Source: Caballeronia insecticola
GTDB taxonomy: Bacteria > Pseudomonadota > Gammaproteobacteria > Burkholderiales > Burkholderiaceae
NCBI RefSeq assembly: GCF_000402035.1
Contig: NC_021287.1
Span: 2,108,001-2,172,000, forward strand
Length of the DNA stretch: 64,000 bases
Reading direction: 5' to 3'
Both the position numbers and the translations under genes were made by a program. Of the stretch, positions 36,944 through 47,262 are shown piece by piece. A model generated the notes under the pieces. The model did no database searches, was not told the origin of the DNA, and saw only the letters and a program-made list of their open reading frames with translations. Each line of letters starts with the position of its first letter. The first letter of the stretch is position 1.

Positions 36944-38119
36944 TCAGGCCGAACTCGTGATCGGCTCGACGCGGCGCGGCGCGTACGTTTCCCAGCCGCT
37001 GCAGCCGGGGCATTGCCAATAGAATAGCCGCGCGCGGAAGCCACAAGTTTGACACGTGTAGCGGGGCAGATTCTTGGTGCGCTGTTTCACCAGATTACGC
37101 ATCAGTTCAAGCTCGCCGCGGCGCGGTTCCTCGGCGGTCGCTTCCTGCGCTTCGAGCAGACGCGTCATGCCGGCGAGATTCGGCGCGTCCTGCATCTGTC
37201 GCCGCGCGAGGGCGTGGGCTGCATCGAGGCCGCGCAGTTCCTGCACATGCTTGTACGCGACATCGAGCAGATCGTTCGACGGATAACGGGTCGCATAATC
37301 GATCAGCAGATCGACGCCCTCTTCCTTGCGTTCGAGCGCGGCATACGCCTTCATCAGCTTCTCGGCGACGAGCGGCAGATACGCCTCATTCTGCGCCTCG
37401 ACACGCTTCCAGTGCGCGATGGCGGCCTCGAGATGGCCCGAAGCGGCTTCGACGTCGCCCGCCAGAATGGTCGCGCGCACGTTGTCCGGATTCGACGCCA
37501 GTGCGAGCGCAAGCTCGGCGCGCGCGCCATCCGGGTTCTTGCGCTGCAGCGCTTCCTGCGCGAGTTCGCAATGAAAATGCGCGATCTCCATATGCAGCGA
37601 CGGCGCGCCCATCTTCTCGATCTGCTCGGCGGCTGTGATCGACTTCGGCCAGTCTTTTTCGATTTCGTAAATGGTCAGCAGCGCGCGCTTCGCCCCGAGC
37701 GAATACTCGCCCGAATCGAGCGAGCGGAATGTCTCTTCGGCGCGGTCCAGCAGGCCCGCCTTCAGAAAGTCCTGCCCCAGTTCGTAAAGCGCGTGATCGC
37801 GCTCGGCGACCGGCAGATCGGCGCGGCTCAAAAGATTCTGATGCACGCGGATCGCCCGATCGGTTTCGCCGCGGCGCCTGAACAGATTGCCGAGCGCGAA
37901 GTGCAGTTCGATGGTTTCGGGATCGAGCTTGGCGACTTCGATGAACGCATCGATCGCCTTGTCGTGTTGCTCGTTGAGCAGGAAATTCAGGCCGCGAAAG
38001 TACGAGCGCGGCAGATTCGCATTTTCGGATAGCAGCGTTTTCAGGTCATAGCGGGCCGCAATCCACCCGAATGCGAACGCAACGGGAATGACAAGCAGCC
38101 ACCAGAAGTCTAGATCCAT
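36944..38119 (-). CDS. lapB: LPS assembly protein B (LapB/YciM)
   Basis: A 391-residue inner-membrane TPR protein that regulates LpxC proteolysis by FtsH and so LPS amount. An N-terminal TM helix (FWWLLVIPVAFAFGWIAARY) is followed by about eight TPR-like units, starting with SYFRGLNFLLNEQHDKAIDAFIEV and including ELHFALGNLFRRRGETDRAI. The C-terminal rubredoxin-like metal site is YTCQTCGFRARLFYWQCPGC. Length matches E. coli LapB (389). Neighbouring lapA is the usual partner. Confidence 0.96.
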   Translation of the reverse strand: MDLDFWWLLVIPVAFAFGWIAARYDLKTLLSENANLPRSYFRGLNFLLNEQHDKAIDAFIEVAKLDPETIELHFALGNLFRRRGETDRAIRVHQNLLSRADLPVAERDHALYELGQDFLKAGLLDRAEETFRSLDSGEYSLGAKRALLTIYEIEKDWPKSITAAEQIEKMGAPSLHMEIAHFHCELAQEALQRKNPDGARAELALALASNPDNVRATILAGDVEAASGHLEAAIAHWKRVEAQNEAYLPLVAEKLMKAYAALERKEEGVDLLIDYATRYPSNDLLDVAYKHVQELRGLDAAHALARRQMQDAPNLAGMTRLLEAQEATAEEPRRGELELMRNLVKQRTKNLPRYTCQTCGFRARLFYWQCPGCSGWETYAPRRVEPITSSA

Positions 38120-38161
38120 GCGATTAGTCGATGAGGGTTAGGTGTCTGCCGGCGCGTGGCC

Positions 38162-38455
38162 TCAGATGAGCGGTGGCATCGGCGGCTCTTCCTTCACCAC
38201 GGGCGTCTCGCGCGCCGCGCGCAGCTCGCGCTTCAGGCGCCCGTTCTCCATGCGCAGACGCACCATGGACGGCACCGCGGATACGAGCCCGGCCAGCAAG
38301 CCGACGACGAAAAACGCCAGCCCGATCAGAATCAGCGGCGCCTGCCAGGCGTACCCTGCGAGGAAGTTCAGCGTTGCCATCTGGGTATTGGCCAGCGCCA
38401 GCACCAGCAGCAACACGAACACCAGAACGCGGATCAGCCAGACGATAAATTTCAT
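38162..38455 (-). CDS. lapA: LapA-domain membrane protein
   Basis: A 97-residue protein with two TM helices: VWLIRVLVFVLLLVLALAN and LILIGLAFFVVGLLAGLV, separated by QMATLNFLAGYAWQAP. A cytoplasmic coiled-coil-like tail follows (RLRMENGRLKRELRAARE). This is the YciS/LapA (DUF1049) layout. Lies 42 bases upstream of lapB in the same direction. Confidence 0.9.
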   Translation of the reverse strand: MKFIVWLIRVLVFVLLLVLALANTQMATLNFLAGYAWQAPLILIGLAFFVVGLLAGLVSAVPSMVRLRMENGRLKRELRAARETPVVKEEPPMPPLI

Positions 38456-38652
38456 GTAGGTCTCGCAAGAGCGGTTGCACGGGCGGCCGTCTTTTCGGAG
38501 GCGGCAAGCTGCGCGTGTTACCCAGGTCAAAGTGACCGGTATTGTAATTGATGCTCCTCAGCACAGACAGGCGCGTGCTCCCGGCGCGCTGATTCGGCCA
38601 AGTATTTCAGCAAGCCTCGCACCCGTCGCGCGGCAAAATCCCGCGCATAAAA

Positions 38653-38674
38653 AAAAGCACCCCGAAGGGTGCTT
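38653..38674 (-). terminator. terminator of the rpsA-ihfB unit
   Basis: On the minus strand GCACCC-TTCG-GGGTGC is followed by a run of eight T, about 95 bases after the ihfB stop codon. Confidence 0.85.
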
Positions 38675-38770
38675 TCCTGGTCGCTTTCCGAGTGGTCTTG
38701 CGACGCGGCCTGACGATGCGGGCCGACGAATATAGCGATGCGCAGATTCATCGGTCACGCTGCGCGGAGA

Positions 38771-39100
38771 TCAGAGATCGTCCGCATCGTCGTCGTTCGA
38801 CGCCTTGAGCGGCTCGCCCGCGCGGCCATCGACACGTTCGCGCAATTCCTTGCCCGGCTTGAAGTGCGGCACGAATTTCTCCGGTACCAGCACCTTCTCA
38901 CCCGACTTGGGATTACGCCCGACGCGCGACGGACGACGATTGAGCCCAAAGCTGCCGAAGCCGCGTATCTCGATGCGGTGACCGTTGGCCAGAGCCTCCG
39001 ACATCGCATCGAGCATCGTCTTCACCGCGAAATCCGCATCCTTGAGGACAAGTTGCGGAAATCGCGACGCCAACTGGGCGACCAATTCCGATTTGGTCAT
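38771..39100 (-). CDS. ihfB: integration host factor beta subunit
   Basis: A 109-residue HU/IHF-family protein that bends DNA with IhfA. Seen: [48 protein letters not shown], then the arm [10 protein letters not shown] and [14 protein letters not shown]. The extra C-terminal acidic tail ([10 protein letters not shown]) extends beyond E. coli IhfB (94). Follows rpsA by 22 bases, the usual order. Confidence 0.97.
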   Translation of the reverse strand: MTKSELVAQLASRFPQLVLKDADFAVKTMLDAMSEALANGHRIEIRGFGSFGLNRRPSRVGRNPKSGEKVLVPEKFVPHFKPGKELRERVDGRAGEPLKASNDDDADDL

Positions 39101-39122
39101 ACTTCAGCTTGCCGTTAAGGGC

Positions 39123-40835
39123 TTAGCTGTTCTGGCCGTCGAGCTTGGCCTTGAGCAGCGCGCCGAGGTTGGTCGTGCCGGTCGCGGCGGCGTTCGAGTC
39201 GCCCTGCAGGCTGCGCATGGCTTCCTGCTGTTCGGCCGAATCCTTCGCCTTGATCGACAGGTTGATGCCACGCGACTTGCGATCGATGTTGATGATCATC
39301 GCGTTGACCTTGTCGCCTTCCTTCAGCACATTGCGCGCATCTTCCACGCGGTCTTGTGCGATTTCCGAAGCACGCAGATAGCCTTCCACTTCGCCGGACA
39401 GCGTGACGACAGCACCCTTCGGGTCGACCGACTTCACGACGCCGTCCACAATGGCGCCCTTGTCGTTCATTGCAACGAAGTTGTTGAACGGATCGCCTTC
39501 GAGCTGCTTGATGCCGAGCGAAATGCGTTCCTTGTCCACGTCGATGCCCAGAACCACGGCTTCGACTTCGTCGCCCTTCTTGTACTTGCGCACGGCTTCT
39601 TCGCCGGTTTCCGACCACGACAGATCCGACAGGTGAACCAGACCGTCGATGCCGCCAGGCAGACCGATGAACACGCCGAAGTCGGTGATCGACTTGATGC
39701 CGCCGCTGATCTTGTCGCCCTTCTTGAAGTTGCGGCTGAAGTCATCCCACGGATTCGGCTTGCACTGCTTCATGCCGAGCGAGATACGGCGGCGGTCTTC
39801 GTCGATTTCGAGAACCATGACTTCGACTTCGTCGCCCAGCTGAACAACCTTCGACGGCGCAACGTTCTTGTTGGTCCAGTCCATTTCCGACACGTGGACC
39901 AGGCCTTCGATGCCCGATTCCACTTCGACGAATGCGCCGTAGTCGGTGATGTTGGTGACCTTACCGAACAGACGCGTGCCCGACGGGTAACGGCGCGAGA
40001 TGCCTTCCCACGGATCGTCGCCCAGTTGCTTGATGCCGAGCGAGACGCGGTTCTTCTCTTGGTCGAACTTGAGGATCTTGGCGGTGACTTCCTGGCCAAC
40101 CGACAGAACTTCCGACGGGTGACGCACGCGACGCCATGCGATGTCGGTGATGTGCAGCAGGCCGTCGATACCGCCCAGGTCCACGAACGCGCCGTAGTCG
40201 GTGATGTTCTTGACCACGCCTTCCACGATCGCGCCTTCCTTCAGCGTTTCGAGCAGCTTTGCGCGCTCTTCGCCTTGCGTGGCTTCGATCACGGCGCGGC
40301 GCGACAGCACCACGTTGTTACGCTTGCGGTCGAGCTTGATGACGCGGAATTCGAGCGTCTTGCCTTCGTACGGCGTCGTGTCCTTGACGGGACGCGTGTC
40401 GACCAGCGAACCCGGCAGGAACGCGCGGATGCCGTTGACCATCACGGTCATGCCGCCCTTGACCTTGCCCGTGATCGTGCCGGTCACGAGTTCGTTGTTG
40501 TCGAGTGCCTTTTCCAGCGACAGCCACGAAGCCAGGCGCTTCGCCTTGTCGCGCGACAGGATGGTGTCGCCATAGCCGTTTTCCAGCGCGTCGATCGCGA
40601 CGGAAACGAAGTCGCCCGCCTGCACTTCCACTTCACCCGCGTCGTTCAGGAATTCTTCGAGCGGAATATAGGCTTCGGACTTGAGACCAGCGTTGACGAC
40701 CACGAAGTTGTGGTCGACACGCACGACTTCGGCGGAGATCACTTCGCCGGCGCGCATGTCCTGCTTGGTCAGCGACTCTTCGAACAGAGCCGCGAAAGAT
40801 TCGGTATTCGGGGTGGAGGTTTGCAGGTCGGACAT
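39123..40835 (-). CDS. rpsA: 30S ribosomal protein S1
   Basis: A 570-residue S1 with six S1/OB repeats. The N-terminal repeats bind the ribosome ([27 protein letters not shown]) and the later ones bind mRNA; repeats 3-5 share motifs such as [41 protein letters not shown] and [21 protein letters not shown]. No Shine-Dalgarno lies before the ATG (see findings). Upstream cmk is 166 bases away; ihfB follows. Confidence 0.98.
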   Translation of the reverse strand: MSDLQTSTPNTESFAALFEESLTKQDMRAGEVISAEVVRVDHNFVVVNAGLKSEAYIPLEEFLNDAGEVEVQAGDFVSVAIDALENGYGDTILSRDKAKRLASWLSLEKALDNNELVTGTITGKVKGGMTVMVNGIRAFLPGSLVDTRPVKDTTPYEGKTLEFRVIKLDRKRNNVVLSRRAVIEATQGEERAKLLETLKEGAIVEGVVKNITDYGAFVDLGGIDGLLHITDIAWRRVRHPSEVLSVGQEVTAKILKFDQEKNRVSLGIKQLGDDPWEGISRRYPSGTRLFGKVTNITDYGAFVEVESGIEGLVHVSEMDWTNKNVAPSKVVQLGDEVEVMVLEIDEDRRRISLGMKQCKPNPWDDFSRNFKKGDKISGGIKSITDFGVFIGLPGGIDGLVHLSDLSWSETGEEAVRKYKKGDEVEAVVLGIDVDKERISLGIKQLEGDPFNNFVAMNDKGAIVDGVVKSVDPKGAVVTLSGEVEGYLRASEIAQDRVEDARNVLKEGDKVNAMIINIDRKSRGINLSIKAKDSAEQQEAMRSLQGDSNAAATGTTNLGALLKAKLDGQNS

Positions 40836-41001
40836 AAAAATCGATATTTGCACAGCGCTTGCGCGGTGGTCCGCGGATTTTTCCGCGTGATGACCGGTGA
40901 AACGCAAAGCCGTACGGGGTTAAAGGGTTTAACACACGTCCCGCCTCCCGGCGGAACACCTTGCTTCCGGGGTGAGCCGGACTTCTCTACAACAACTACT
41001 T

Positions 41002-41682
41002 CTACACGCGAACTTCGCTATACCAGCCGATGATCTGCTCGACCGTTTGATCGATCGACAGAGCGGACGTGTCCAGCGTCTTCGCGTCCGCTGCGGCCTT
41101 GAGCGGCGCGGATTTCCGGTTTGTGTCCCGGGAGTCGCGCTCGCGCAAATCTCGCAGCAAGTCATCCATATTAGCAGAAAAACCTTTTTGCATCAATTGC
41201 TTATACCGTCTGGCCGCGCGTGCCTCGGCGCTCGCCGTCAAAAACACTTTCAGCGTGGCGTCGGGAAAGATCACGGTGCCCATATCGCGGCCGTCGGCGA
41301 CCAAGCCCGGACGCTTGCGGAAAGCCCGCTGGCGCGCGACGAGCGCCTGCCGCACTTCGGGATGAACGGCGATCGCCGACGCGCGATTGCCCACCTGTTC
41401 GGCGCGGATTTCGCCCGAGACGTCGGCGCCGTCGAGTTGCGCGCAGCCTTCGCGGAACGTGATATGGAGCGCCTCGATCAGCTTTGCAAGGCCGGCCGCG
41501 TTGTCCCGGTCGATGTCGTAACGGATGCTGGCGAGCGCCGCCAGCCGGTACAGAGCGCCGCTGTCGAGCAGGTGAAAGCCCAAGGTCGCCGCGACGAGCG
41601 CCGCGACCGTGCCTTTGCCCGACGCCGTCGGCCCGTCGATGGTAATTACTGGAGTGGGGTCGAATGGGCGGGTCGGTTTCAT
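41002..41682 (-). CDS. cmk: cytidylate kinase
   Basis: A 226-residue kinase that converts CMP and dCMP to the diphosphates. The P-loop is [20 protein letters not shown] and the NMP-binding part follows (LLDSGALYR). The lid region is [21 protein letters not shown], followed by [10 protein letters not shown]. Shine-Dalgarno AGGTGA precedes the ATG at 41680-41682; an upstream in-frame ATG at 41742 would add 20 residues of no similarity. Confidence 0.96.
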   Translation of the reverse strand: MKPTRPFDPTPVITIDGPTASGKGTVAALVAATLGFHLLDSGALYRLAALASIRYDIDRDNAAGLAKLIEALHITFREGCAQLDGADVSGEIRAEQVGNRASAIAVHPEVRQALVARQRAFRKRPGLVADGRDMGTVIFPDATLKVFLTASAEARAARRYKQLMQKGFSANMDDLLRDLRERDSRDTNRKSAPLKAAADAKTLDTSALSIDQTVEQIIGWYSEVRV

Positions 41683-41757
41683 TTCACCTGGCCGTTCTGG
41701 CCCGTTATGACTGTCGTTGAGTTCAAATGCATCGCGTTTCACGGTACAGCGCTCCCA

Positions 41758-43062
41758 TTACGCAGTGACGAGCGTCGCGAAACGGTCGAAGTAATCCGGG
41801 AAGGTCTTGTTCACGCACTTCGGATCGTTGATGCGCACCGGCACGTGTCCGAGGCTCACGAGCGAGAAGCACATGGCCATGCGGTGATCGTCGTAAGTGT
41901 CGATCGCGGCGTTCGGCGTAAGTTGCGCGGGCGGCGTGACGACGAGATAGTCCGCGCCCTCCTCCACGGTCGCGCCGACCTTGCGCAGTTCGGCCGCCAT
42001 CGCGGCGATGCGGTCGGTTTCCTTCACGCGCCAGCTCGCGATGTTGCGCAGCGTGCTCGTGCCGCTCGCGAAGAGCGCGGCCACCGCGATGGTCATGGCG
42101 GCGTCCGGGATCAGGTTGAAGTCCATGTCGATGGGCAGCAGCTTGCCGTCATCCGATTCGACGCCGCGCACTTCGATCCAGTCGTCGCCCATCATGACGT
42201 TCGCGCCCATGCGATTGAGCGCATCGGCGAAACCGACATCGCCCTGAATGCTCGCGCGCCCGACGCCTTCCACGCGCACCGGACCGTGGCCGATCGCGCC
42301 CGCCGCCAGAAAGTACGACGCCGACGACGCATCGCCTTCGACCATGATCGCGCCCGGCGACTTGTAGCCCGCGCCGACGGGAATCGTGAAGCGCGCCCAG
42401 CCGTCGCGCTCGACGGAAACACCGAAGCGCTCCATCAGCCGGATGGTGATATCGATGTAGGGCTTCGAGATCAGTTCGCCTTCGACTTCGATCGTCACGG
42501 GGGCGCTGCGGCCTTCGATCACGGGCAGGCTCATCAGAAGCGCCGTGAGGAACTGGCTCGACACGTCGCCGCGCACGCGGATCGGACGGTCGATCGCGAT
42601 CTTCGCCGGATGGATTTTGAGCGGCGGGAAACCGTCGTTGAGTTCGTAGTCGATCGAGGCGCCGATCTGACGCAGGCCGTCGACGAGATCGCCGATCGGC
42701 CGCTCGTGCATGCGCGGCACGCCGTGCACGCGATATTCGCCGCCGTTGACGGCGAGCGCCGCGGTCAGCGGGCGCACCGCCGTGCCCGCGTTGCCGAGAA
42801 ACAGTTCCGCCGATTTCGACGGGAACGCGCCGCCTGTACCGCCCACCACGACGCGCTCGCCGTCCTCACGAACCGCGACGCCGAGTGCCTTGAGCGCGGC
42901 GATCATCACGCGCGTGTCGTCGGAATCGAGCAGATTGGTGATCGACGTTTCGCCGCTCGCCAGCGCCGCGAGCAGCAGCACGCGATTCGAAATGCTCTTC
43001 GAGCCGGGCAAACGCACCGTGCCGGACGCGCGAGCGAAGGGTCCGAGATCGAGATGTTCCAT
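41758..43062 (-). CDS. aroA: 5-enolpyruvylshikimate-3-phosphate synthase
   Basis: A 434-residue EPSP synthase that catalyses the sixth step of the shikimate pathway. Motifs: [20 protein letters not shown], the phosphate/PEP region [18 protein letters not shown], and [17 protein letters not shown]. The GNAGTA-x-RPL sequence matches class I (glyphosate-sensitive type) enzymes. The preceding gene tyrA ends 10 bases upstream, so tyrA, aroA and cmk are transcribed together. Confidence 0.97.
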   Translation of the reverse strand: MEHLDLGPFARASGTVRLPGSKSISNRVLLLAALASGETSITNLLDSDDTRVMIAALKALGVAVREDGERVVVGGTGGAFPSKSAELFLGNAGTAVRPLTAALAVNGGEYRVHGVPRMHERPIGDLVDGLRQIGASIDYELNDGFPPLKIHPAKIAIDRPIRVRGDVSSQFLTALLMSLPVIEGRSAPVTIEVEGELISKPYIDITIRLMERFGVSVERDGWARFTIPVGAGYKSPGAIMVEGDASSASYFLAAGAIGHGPVRVEGVGRASIQGDVGFADALNRMGANVMMGDDWIEVRGVESDDGKLLPIDMDFNLIPDAAMTIAVAALFASGTSTLRNIASWRVKETDRIAAMAAELRKVGATVEEGADYLVVTPPAQLTPNAAIDTYDDHRMAMCFSLVSLGHVPVRINDPKCVNKTFPDYFDRFATLVTA

Positions 43063-43072
43063 GAACGTGTCC

Positions 43073-43999
43073 TTATTTTGCGGCGCTGTCGCCGGGCGGC
43101 GTGATTGCCCCGCGTTCCTGCCATGCCTTGCGCGCCACCCGCGAACGCGCGAACGCCGCTTCGAGCGCCGCGCCGTCCGAGGCGTCGATTGCCGCGCGAA
43201 AACGCGCCAGCACGGCGGCGTAATCGTCGAGTTCGGCGAGCAGCGCGGCGCGGTTCGCGAGACAAACGTCGCGCCACATTTCCGGGCTGGACGCCGCAAT
43301 GCGCGTGAAATCGCGGAAACCGCCCGCCGCGAACGAGAATTTCAGCTCGGCGTCGGGCGAATCGAGAATCTGGTCAACGAGCGCGAACGACAGCACATGC
43401 GGCAGATGGCTCACCGACGCGAACACGCGATCGTGCTGCGCCTCGCTCATCTCGCGCACGCAGGCGCCCGTCGCGCGCCACATCGCCGCGATGCGCGCGA
43501 TATCGTCCGCCGTGTTTTCGGCGAGCGGACACAGCACGACGTTGCGTTCGACGTAGAGATCCGGCAACGCGGCATCGACGCCGCTCGACTCGCGCCCGGC
43601 AATCGGATGCGCCGGCACGAACTGCGCGACACGCGCGCCGAGCGCCTCTCGCGCAGCCGCGACGACATCGCTCTTCGTGCTGCCCGCGTCGGTGACGACG
43701 GTGCGCGCATCGAGGAACGGCGCGATGCGCGCGAGCAGCGGCCCGCTTTGCGCGACCGGCGCGGCGAGCAGCACGATATCGGCGCCTTCGAGTACGCGGG
43801 CGAGCGCGGTGTCGTCATCGAGCGCGGCGGCTTCGTCGATCACGCCGAGTTCGAGCGCACGCGCGACCGATGCAGCCGAACGCCCCACGCCGACGATGCG
43901 GCCCGCGAGTCCGGCGCGCTCACGCAATGCGCGCGCGAGCGAGCCGCCGATCAGACCGACGCCGAAAATAACCAGTTTGTTGAAAGAAAACGCAGCCAC
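43073..43999 (-). CDS. tyrA: prephenate dehydrogenase
   Basis: A 308-residue NAD(P)-dependent enzyme that makes 4-hydroxyphenylpyruvate for tyrosine. The Rossmann motif is [20 protein letters not shown]; later [20 protein letters not shown] holds catalytic residues and [22 protein letters not shown] the His-rich region. It has no chorismate mutase domain; that is in pheA. The start is uncertain: I use the GTG at 43997-43999 just before the Rossmann fold; the frame also opens at an ATG at 44041. Confidence 0.92.
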   Translation of the reverse strand: MAAFSFNKLVIFGVGLIGGSLARALRERAGLAGRIVGVGRSAASVARALELGVIDEAAALDDDTALARVLEGADIVLLAAPVAQSGPLLARIAPFLDARTVVTDAGSTKSDVVAAAREALGARVAQFVPAHPIAGRESSGVDAALPDLYVERNVVLCPLAENTADDIARIAAMWRATGACVREMSEAQHDRVFASVSHLPHVLSFALVDQILDSPDAELKFSFAAGGFRDFTRIAASSPEMWRDVCLANRAALLAELDDYAAVLARFRAAIDASDGAALEAAFARSRVARKAWQERGAITPPGDSAAK

Positions 44000-44075
44000 G
44001 TGACATCGATAAAAATGCGTCGTCCGACGCAGTGAAACCAAGCCGCCGCGAACGCTCGCAGCGGCGACGGACCAG

Positions 44076-45158
44076 TCAGCGCGCGCGCGGGTACGACCCG
44101 AGAATCTTCAGGAACGCGGCTTTGCGCCCCAGTTCTTCGAGCGCGGCGGCCACGGCGGGATCGTCGCGATGGCCTTCGATATCGATATAGAAGTAGTACT
44201 CCCACGCGCCCGAGCGCGCCGGACGCGATTCGAAACGCGTCATCGAGACGCCGTGCTTCGCGAGCGGTTCGAGGAACTTGAACATTGCGCCCGCTTCGTT
44301 CGTCACCGACACGATGAGCGAGGTCTGATCGTGGCCGCTCGAACCGGTCGGCTCCTGGCCGATGATCACGAAACGCGTGCGATTGTGCGGATCGTCCTGA
44401 ATCTGCGAGAACACAACGCCGAGACCGTAATGCGTGGCCGCGCGGTCGCCCGCGATCGCCGCGACGCTCGTATCGCCCACGGCCATGCGCGCGGCTTCCG
44501 CGTTGCTCGACACCGCCTGGCGCTCCAGATGCGGCGCGTGCGTCGTGAGCCAGCGCTGGCACTGCGCGAGCGCCTGCGGATGCGCGCACACGCGGGTCAC
44601 GCCGTCGAGCGTGCCGGACGCCGTCAGCAAGTTGTGATGGATCGGCAGAGCGAGTTCGCCGCCAATCAGAAGCGAAGTCTGCAACAGCAGATCGAGCGTG
44701 CGCGACACCGCGCCTTCGGCCGAATTCTCGACCGGCACGACGCCGTAATGCGCCGCGCCCGCTTCGACCGAGCGGAACACTTCGTCGATCGACGGACACG
44801 GCAGCCCTTCGATCGAATGTCCGAAGTACTCGAACATCGCCTGTTCGCTATACGTGCCGACGGGACCCAGGAACGCCGCGCGGATGGTCTGTTCGAGCGC
44901 GCGGCTCGCGGCCATGATCTCGCGCCAGATCGACGCGATGTGTTCATCGGCGAGCGGCCCTTCGCTCATGTCCTGCAGGCGCGCGATGACCTGCATTTCG
45001 CGCTCGGGACGAAACACCGGCGCGTTGAAATGCTTCTTCACTTCGCCGACTTCGAGCGCGACGGATGCGCGCTGATTCAGAAGCGCGATAAGCTGCGCGT
45101 CGAGCACGTCGATGCGCTCGCGCAGCGGTTTGAGTCTTGAATTGAGATCGTCGTCCAT
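44076..45158 (-). CDS. pheA: chorismate mutase / prephenate dehydratase
   Basis: A 360-residue bifunctional enzyme of phenylalanine synthesis. AroQ-type chorismate mutase at about residues 5-90 (LNSRLKPLRERIDVLDAQLIALLNQR). Prephenate dehydratase at about 95-275 (AAFLGPVGTYSEQAMFEYFG, YGVVPVENSAEGAVSRTLDLL, RTRFVIIGQ). A C-terminal ACT domain for Phe feedback includes NEAGAMFKFLEPL and RFESRPARSGAWEYYFY. Lies 39 bases after serC. Confidence 0.97.
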   Translation of the reverse strand: MDDDLNSRLKPLRERIDVLDAQLIALLNQRASVALEVGEVKKHFNAPVFRPEREMQVIARLQDMSEGPLADEHIASIWREIMAASRALEQTIRAAFLGPVGTYSEQAMFEYFGHSIEGLPCPSIDEVFRSVEAGAAHYGVVPVENSAEGAVSRTLDLLLQTSLLIGGELALPIHHNLLTASGTLDGVTRVCAHPQALAQCQRWLTTHAPHLERQAVSSNAEAARMAVGDTSVAAIAGDRAATHYGLGVVFSQIQDDPHNRTRFVIIGQEPTGSSGHDQTSLIVSVTNEAGAMFKFLEPLAKHGVSMTRFESRPARSGAWEYYFYIDIEGHRDDPAVAAALEELGRKAAFLKILGSYPRAR

Positions 45159-45197
45159 GCGGTGCTTGAGCTGATGCGGTTAAAACAGCGAACGCGA

Positions 45198-46280
45198 TTA
45201 CGCGCTCGTCCGCTCGAATTCCTTCATGTAATCGACGAGAGCTTTGACTCCCTCGATCGGCACCGCGTTGTAGATCGATGCCCGCATGCCGCCGACGGAC
45301 TTGTGGCCCTTCAGTTGCAACAGCCCGCGCGCCTTCGCGCCGGCCAGGAAATCAGGATTGCGCGATTCGTCGGCAAGGAAGAACGGCACGTTCATGCGCG
45401 AACGGTTCGCTCGCTCGACCTTGTTGACGTAGAAGCTGCTCGAATCGATGGTGTCGTAGAGCAGCCTGGCTTTCTCCACGTTGCGCGCTTCGATCGCTTC
45501 GAGCCCGCCTTGCTTCTTGAGCCACTTGAACACGAGCCCCGCGATGTAGATCGCGTAAGTGGGCGGCGTGTTGTACATCGAGTTGTTTTCCGCGACGGTC
45601 TTCCACTCGAACGCCGACGGGCAGATCGGCAGCGCGCGGTCGAGCAGGTCTTCGCGCACGATCACGACAGTCACGCCCGCCATGCCGATATTCTTCTGCG
45701 CGCCGCCGAAGAGCACGCCGTACTTGGCGATGTCCATCGGCCGCGACAGGATGTGCGAGGACGCGTCCGCGACCAGCGGGATATTACCCAGATCGGGAAT
45801 TTCGAACGCCTCGACGCCGTCGATGGTTTCGTTCGAGCACAGATGCACGTACGCCGGATCGTCCGAAAGTTGCCATTCGCCGATGGCCGGCACGCGCGTG
45901 AAACCCTGCTCCGTCTTGCCGCTCGCGGCGAGATGCGGCGTGCCGTATTTTTGCGCTTCCTTGAACGATTTCGTCGACCATGAACCGGTCACGACAAAGT
46001 CGGCGGTCTTTTTCGCGCCGAGCAGGTTCATCGGCACGATGGCGTTCTCGCCAATGCCGCCGCCCTGCAAAAACAGAATGCGGTGCGACGCGGGCACGTT
46101 CAGAAGTTCGCGCAGATCGGTGAGCGCGGCTTCGTGGATCGACATGAATTCGGCGCCGCGGTGGCTCATTTCCATCACGCTCATGCCGCTGCCTTGCCAG
46201 TCGAGCATTTCATCGGCTGCTTGCCGAAGGACTTCTTCTGGCATCGCGGCGGGGCCGGCGGAGAAATTGAACACGCGCAT
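45198..46280 (-). CDS. serC: phosphoserine aminotransferase
   Basis: A 360-residue PLP enzyme used in serine and pyridoxine synthesis. [19 protein letters not shown] opens the protein, then [42 protein letters not shown], and the PLP-lysine region [20 protein letters not shown]. The C-terminus [19 protein letters not shown] is conserved. First gene of a serC-pheA-tyrA-aroA-cmk string. Confidence 0.97.
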   Translation of the reverse strand: MRVFNFSAGPAAMPEEVLRQAADEMLDWQGSGMSVMEMSHRGAEFMSIHEAALTDLRELLNVPASHRILFLQGGGIGENAIVPMNLLGAKKTADFVVTGSWSTKSFKEAQKYGTPHLAASGKTEQGFTRVPAIGEWQLSDDPAYVHLCSNETIDGVEAFEIPDLGNIPLVADASSHILSRPMDIAKYGVLFGGAQKNIGMAGVTVVIVREDLLDRALPICPSAFEWKTVAENNSMYNTPPTYAIYIAGLVFKWLKKQGGLEAIEARNVEKARLLYDTIDSSSFYVNKVERANRSRMNVPFFLADESRNPDFLAGAKARGLLQLKGHKSVGGMRASIYNAVPIEGVKALVDYMKEFERTSA

Positions 46281-46364
46281 CTGTGGATCCCGAATTCTCG
46301 AAAGGCAGGCGCGAATGGAACGGCGAACGAACGATTACCGCGGCTTTTTCACGCCCGAAAAAGA

Positions 46365-46398
46365 AATGGCTGCTTGCGCTCGCGCGCAAACAGCCATT
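46365..46398 (-). terminator. terminator of the DUF2059 gene
   Basis: On the minus strand an AATGGCTG / CAGCCATT stem, extended by an inner TTTGCG / CGCAAG pairing, is followed by TTCTTTTT. Located between the DUF2059 stop and the serC start. Confidence 0.8.
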
Positions 46399-46477
46399 AT
46401 CGCACTGTCCTGAAAACCCGCCAATGCGCGGGGCGGCGAGCCCCGGTCAGCGGATGATTCTCAGGACGCCAGCGTGC

Positions 46478-47089
46478 TTACTTGCCCGGCTTGACGCTCG
46501 CCACTTCCTGGTCGGCTTGCGTGCGCGTTGCCTTGATGGCTTGCGGCATGTACTTCTGCATCAGACCGTTCACGACGTCGCGGCCAACCTGGTCCTGAAC
46601 CTGGATGAACTTGCGGCCGGTCGGGCTCTTGTAGAAGTTGGTCAGATCCTTGATTTCGTCGGTCGAGTAGTACTTCGCGTATGCGTCGTACTGAGCCTGC
46701 ATCGCATCCTTGCGGAACGCGTCCGTTGCGAAAACCTGACCTGCCGAGTCCACCAGCTTCGGCACTGCGTTCTTTTGCAGCGACGGCACGGCAGCTTGCT
46801 TTTGCTTGTCGTTCAGCGACTTGTTCTCGGAGAGCGCGTCCGACAGGATGGCCGGCACGAGTTGCTTCGATTGCATCTGAGCGCTGTTACCGATCGCGCC
46901 GACGAGCTTCTGCGCGTCGATAGCGTCGAGCAGATCTTTGATCGCGGCTTGCTTGGCCGGATCAACCGGTGCTGCTGCCTGCGCCGGAGCAGCCGACGCC
47001 GGCGCCTGGTTCTGGAGCGACTGGGCCATCGCGAAAGTCGGCACGAAAGCGGCCAGCAACATCCACTGCTTGAAACGTCCTTGCATCAT
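46478..47089 (-). CDS. DUF2059 domain periplasmic protein
   Basis: A 203-residue protein with a signal peptide (QGRFKQWMLLAAFVPTFAMAQ). The mature chain has an Ala/Pro/Gln linker then a helical domain containing IKDLLDAIDAQKLVGAIG, QYDAYAKYYSTDEIKDLTNFYKSPTGRKFIQ and a C-terminal alpha-helical tail. STDEIKDLTNFYKSPTGRK is the recognisable DUF2059 signature. Function unknown. Two adjacent ATGs (47087-47089 and 47084-47086) follow GGGAG. Confidence 0.85.
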   Translation of the reverse strand: MMQGRFKQWMLLAAFVPTFAMAQSLQNQAPASAAPAQAAAPVDPAKQAAIKDLLDAIDAQKLVGAIGNSAQMQSKQLVPAILSDALSENKSLNDKQKQAAVPSLQKNAVPKLVDSAGQVFATDAFRKDAMQAQYDAYAKYYSTDEIKDLTNFYKSPTGRKFIQVQDQVGRDVVNGLMQKYMPQAIKATRTQADQEVASVKPGK

Positions 47090-47262
47090 TACTCCCTGTA
47101 AAAAATATCCAGCTCAGCACTGGCGTCGAGCTTGTGCGTTTCGGTTCGATGCCGTCCCCACACTTGGGCGAGGCTTCAGCGCCGACGACGAACTCAAGTC
47201 GCGCAGCTTAACTAATCGAAGCTTTCAAAAGCGATAACAAATAGAATTCGGCACAAAAAATA

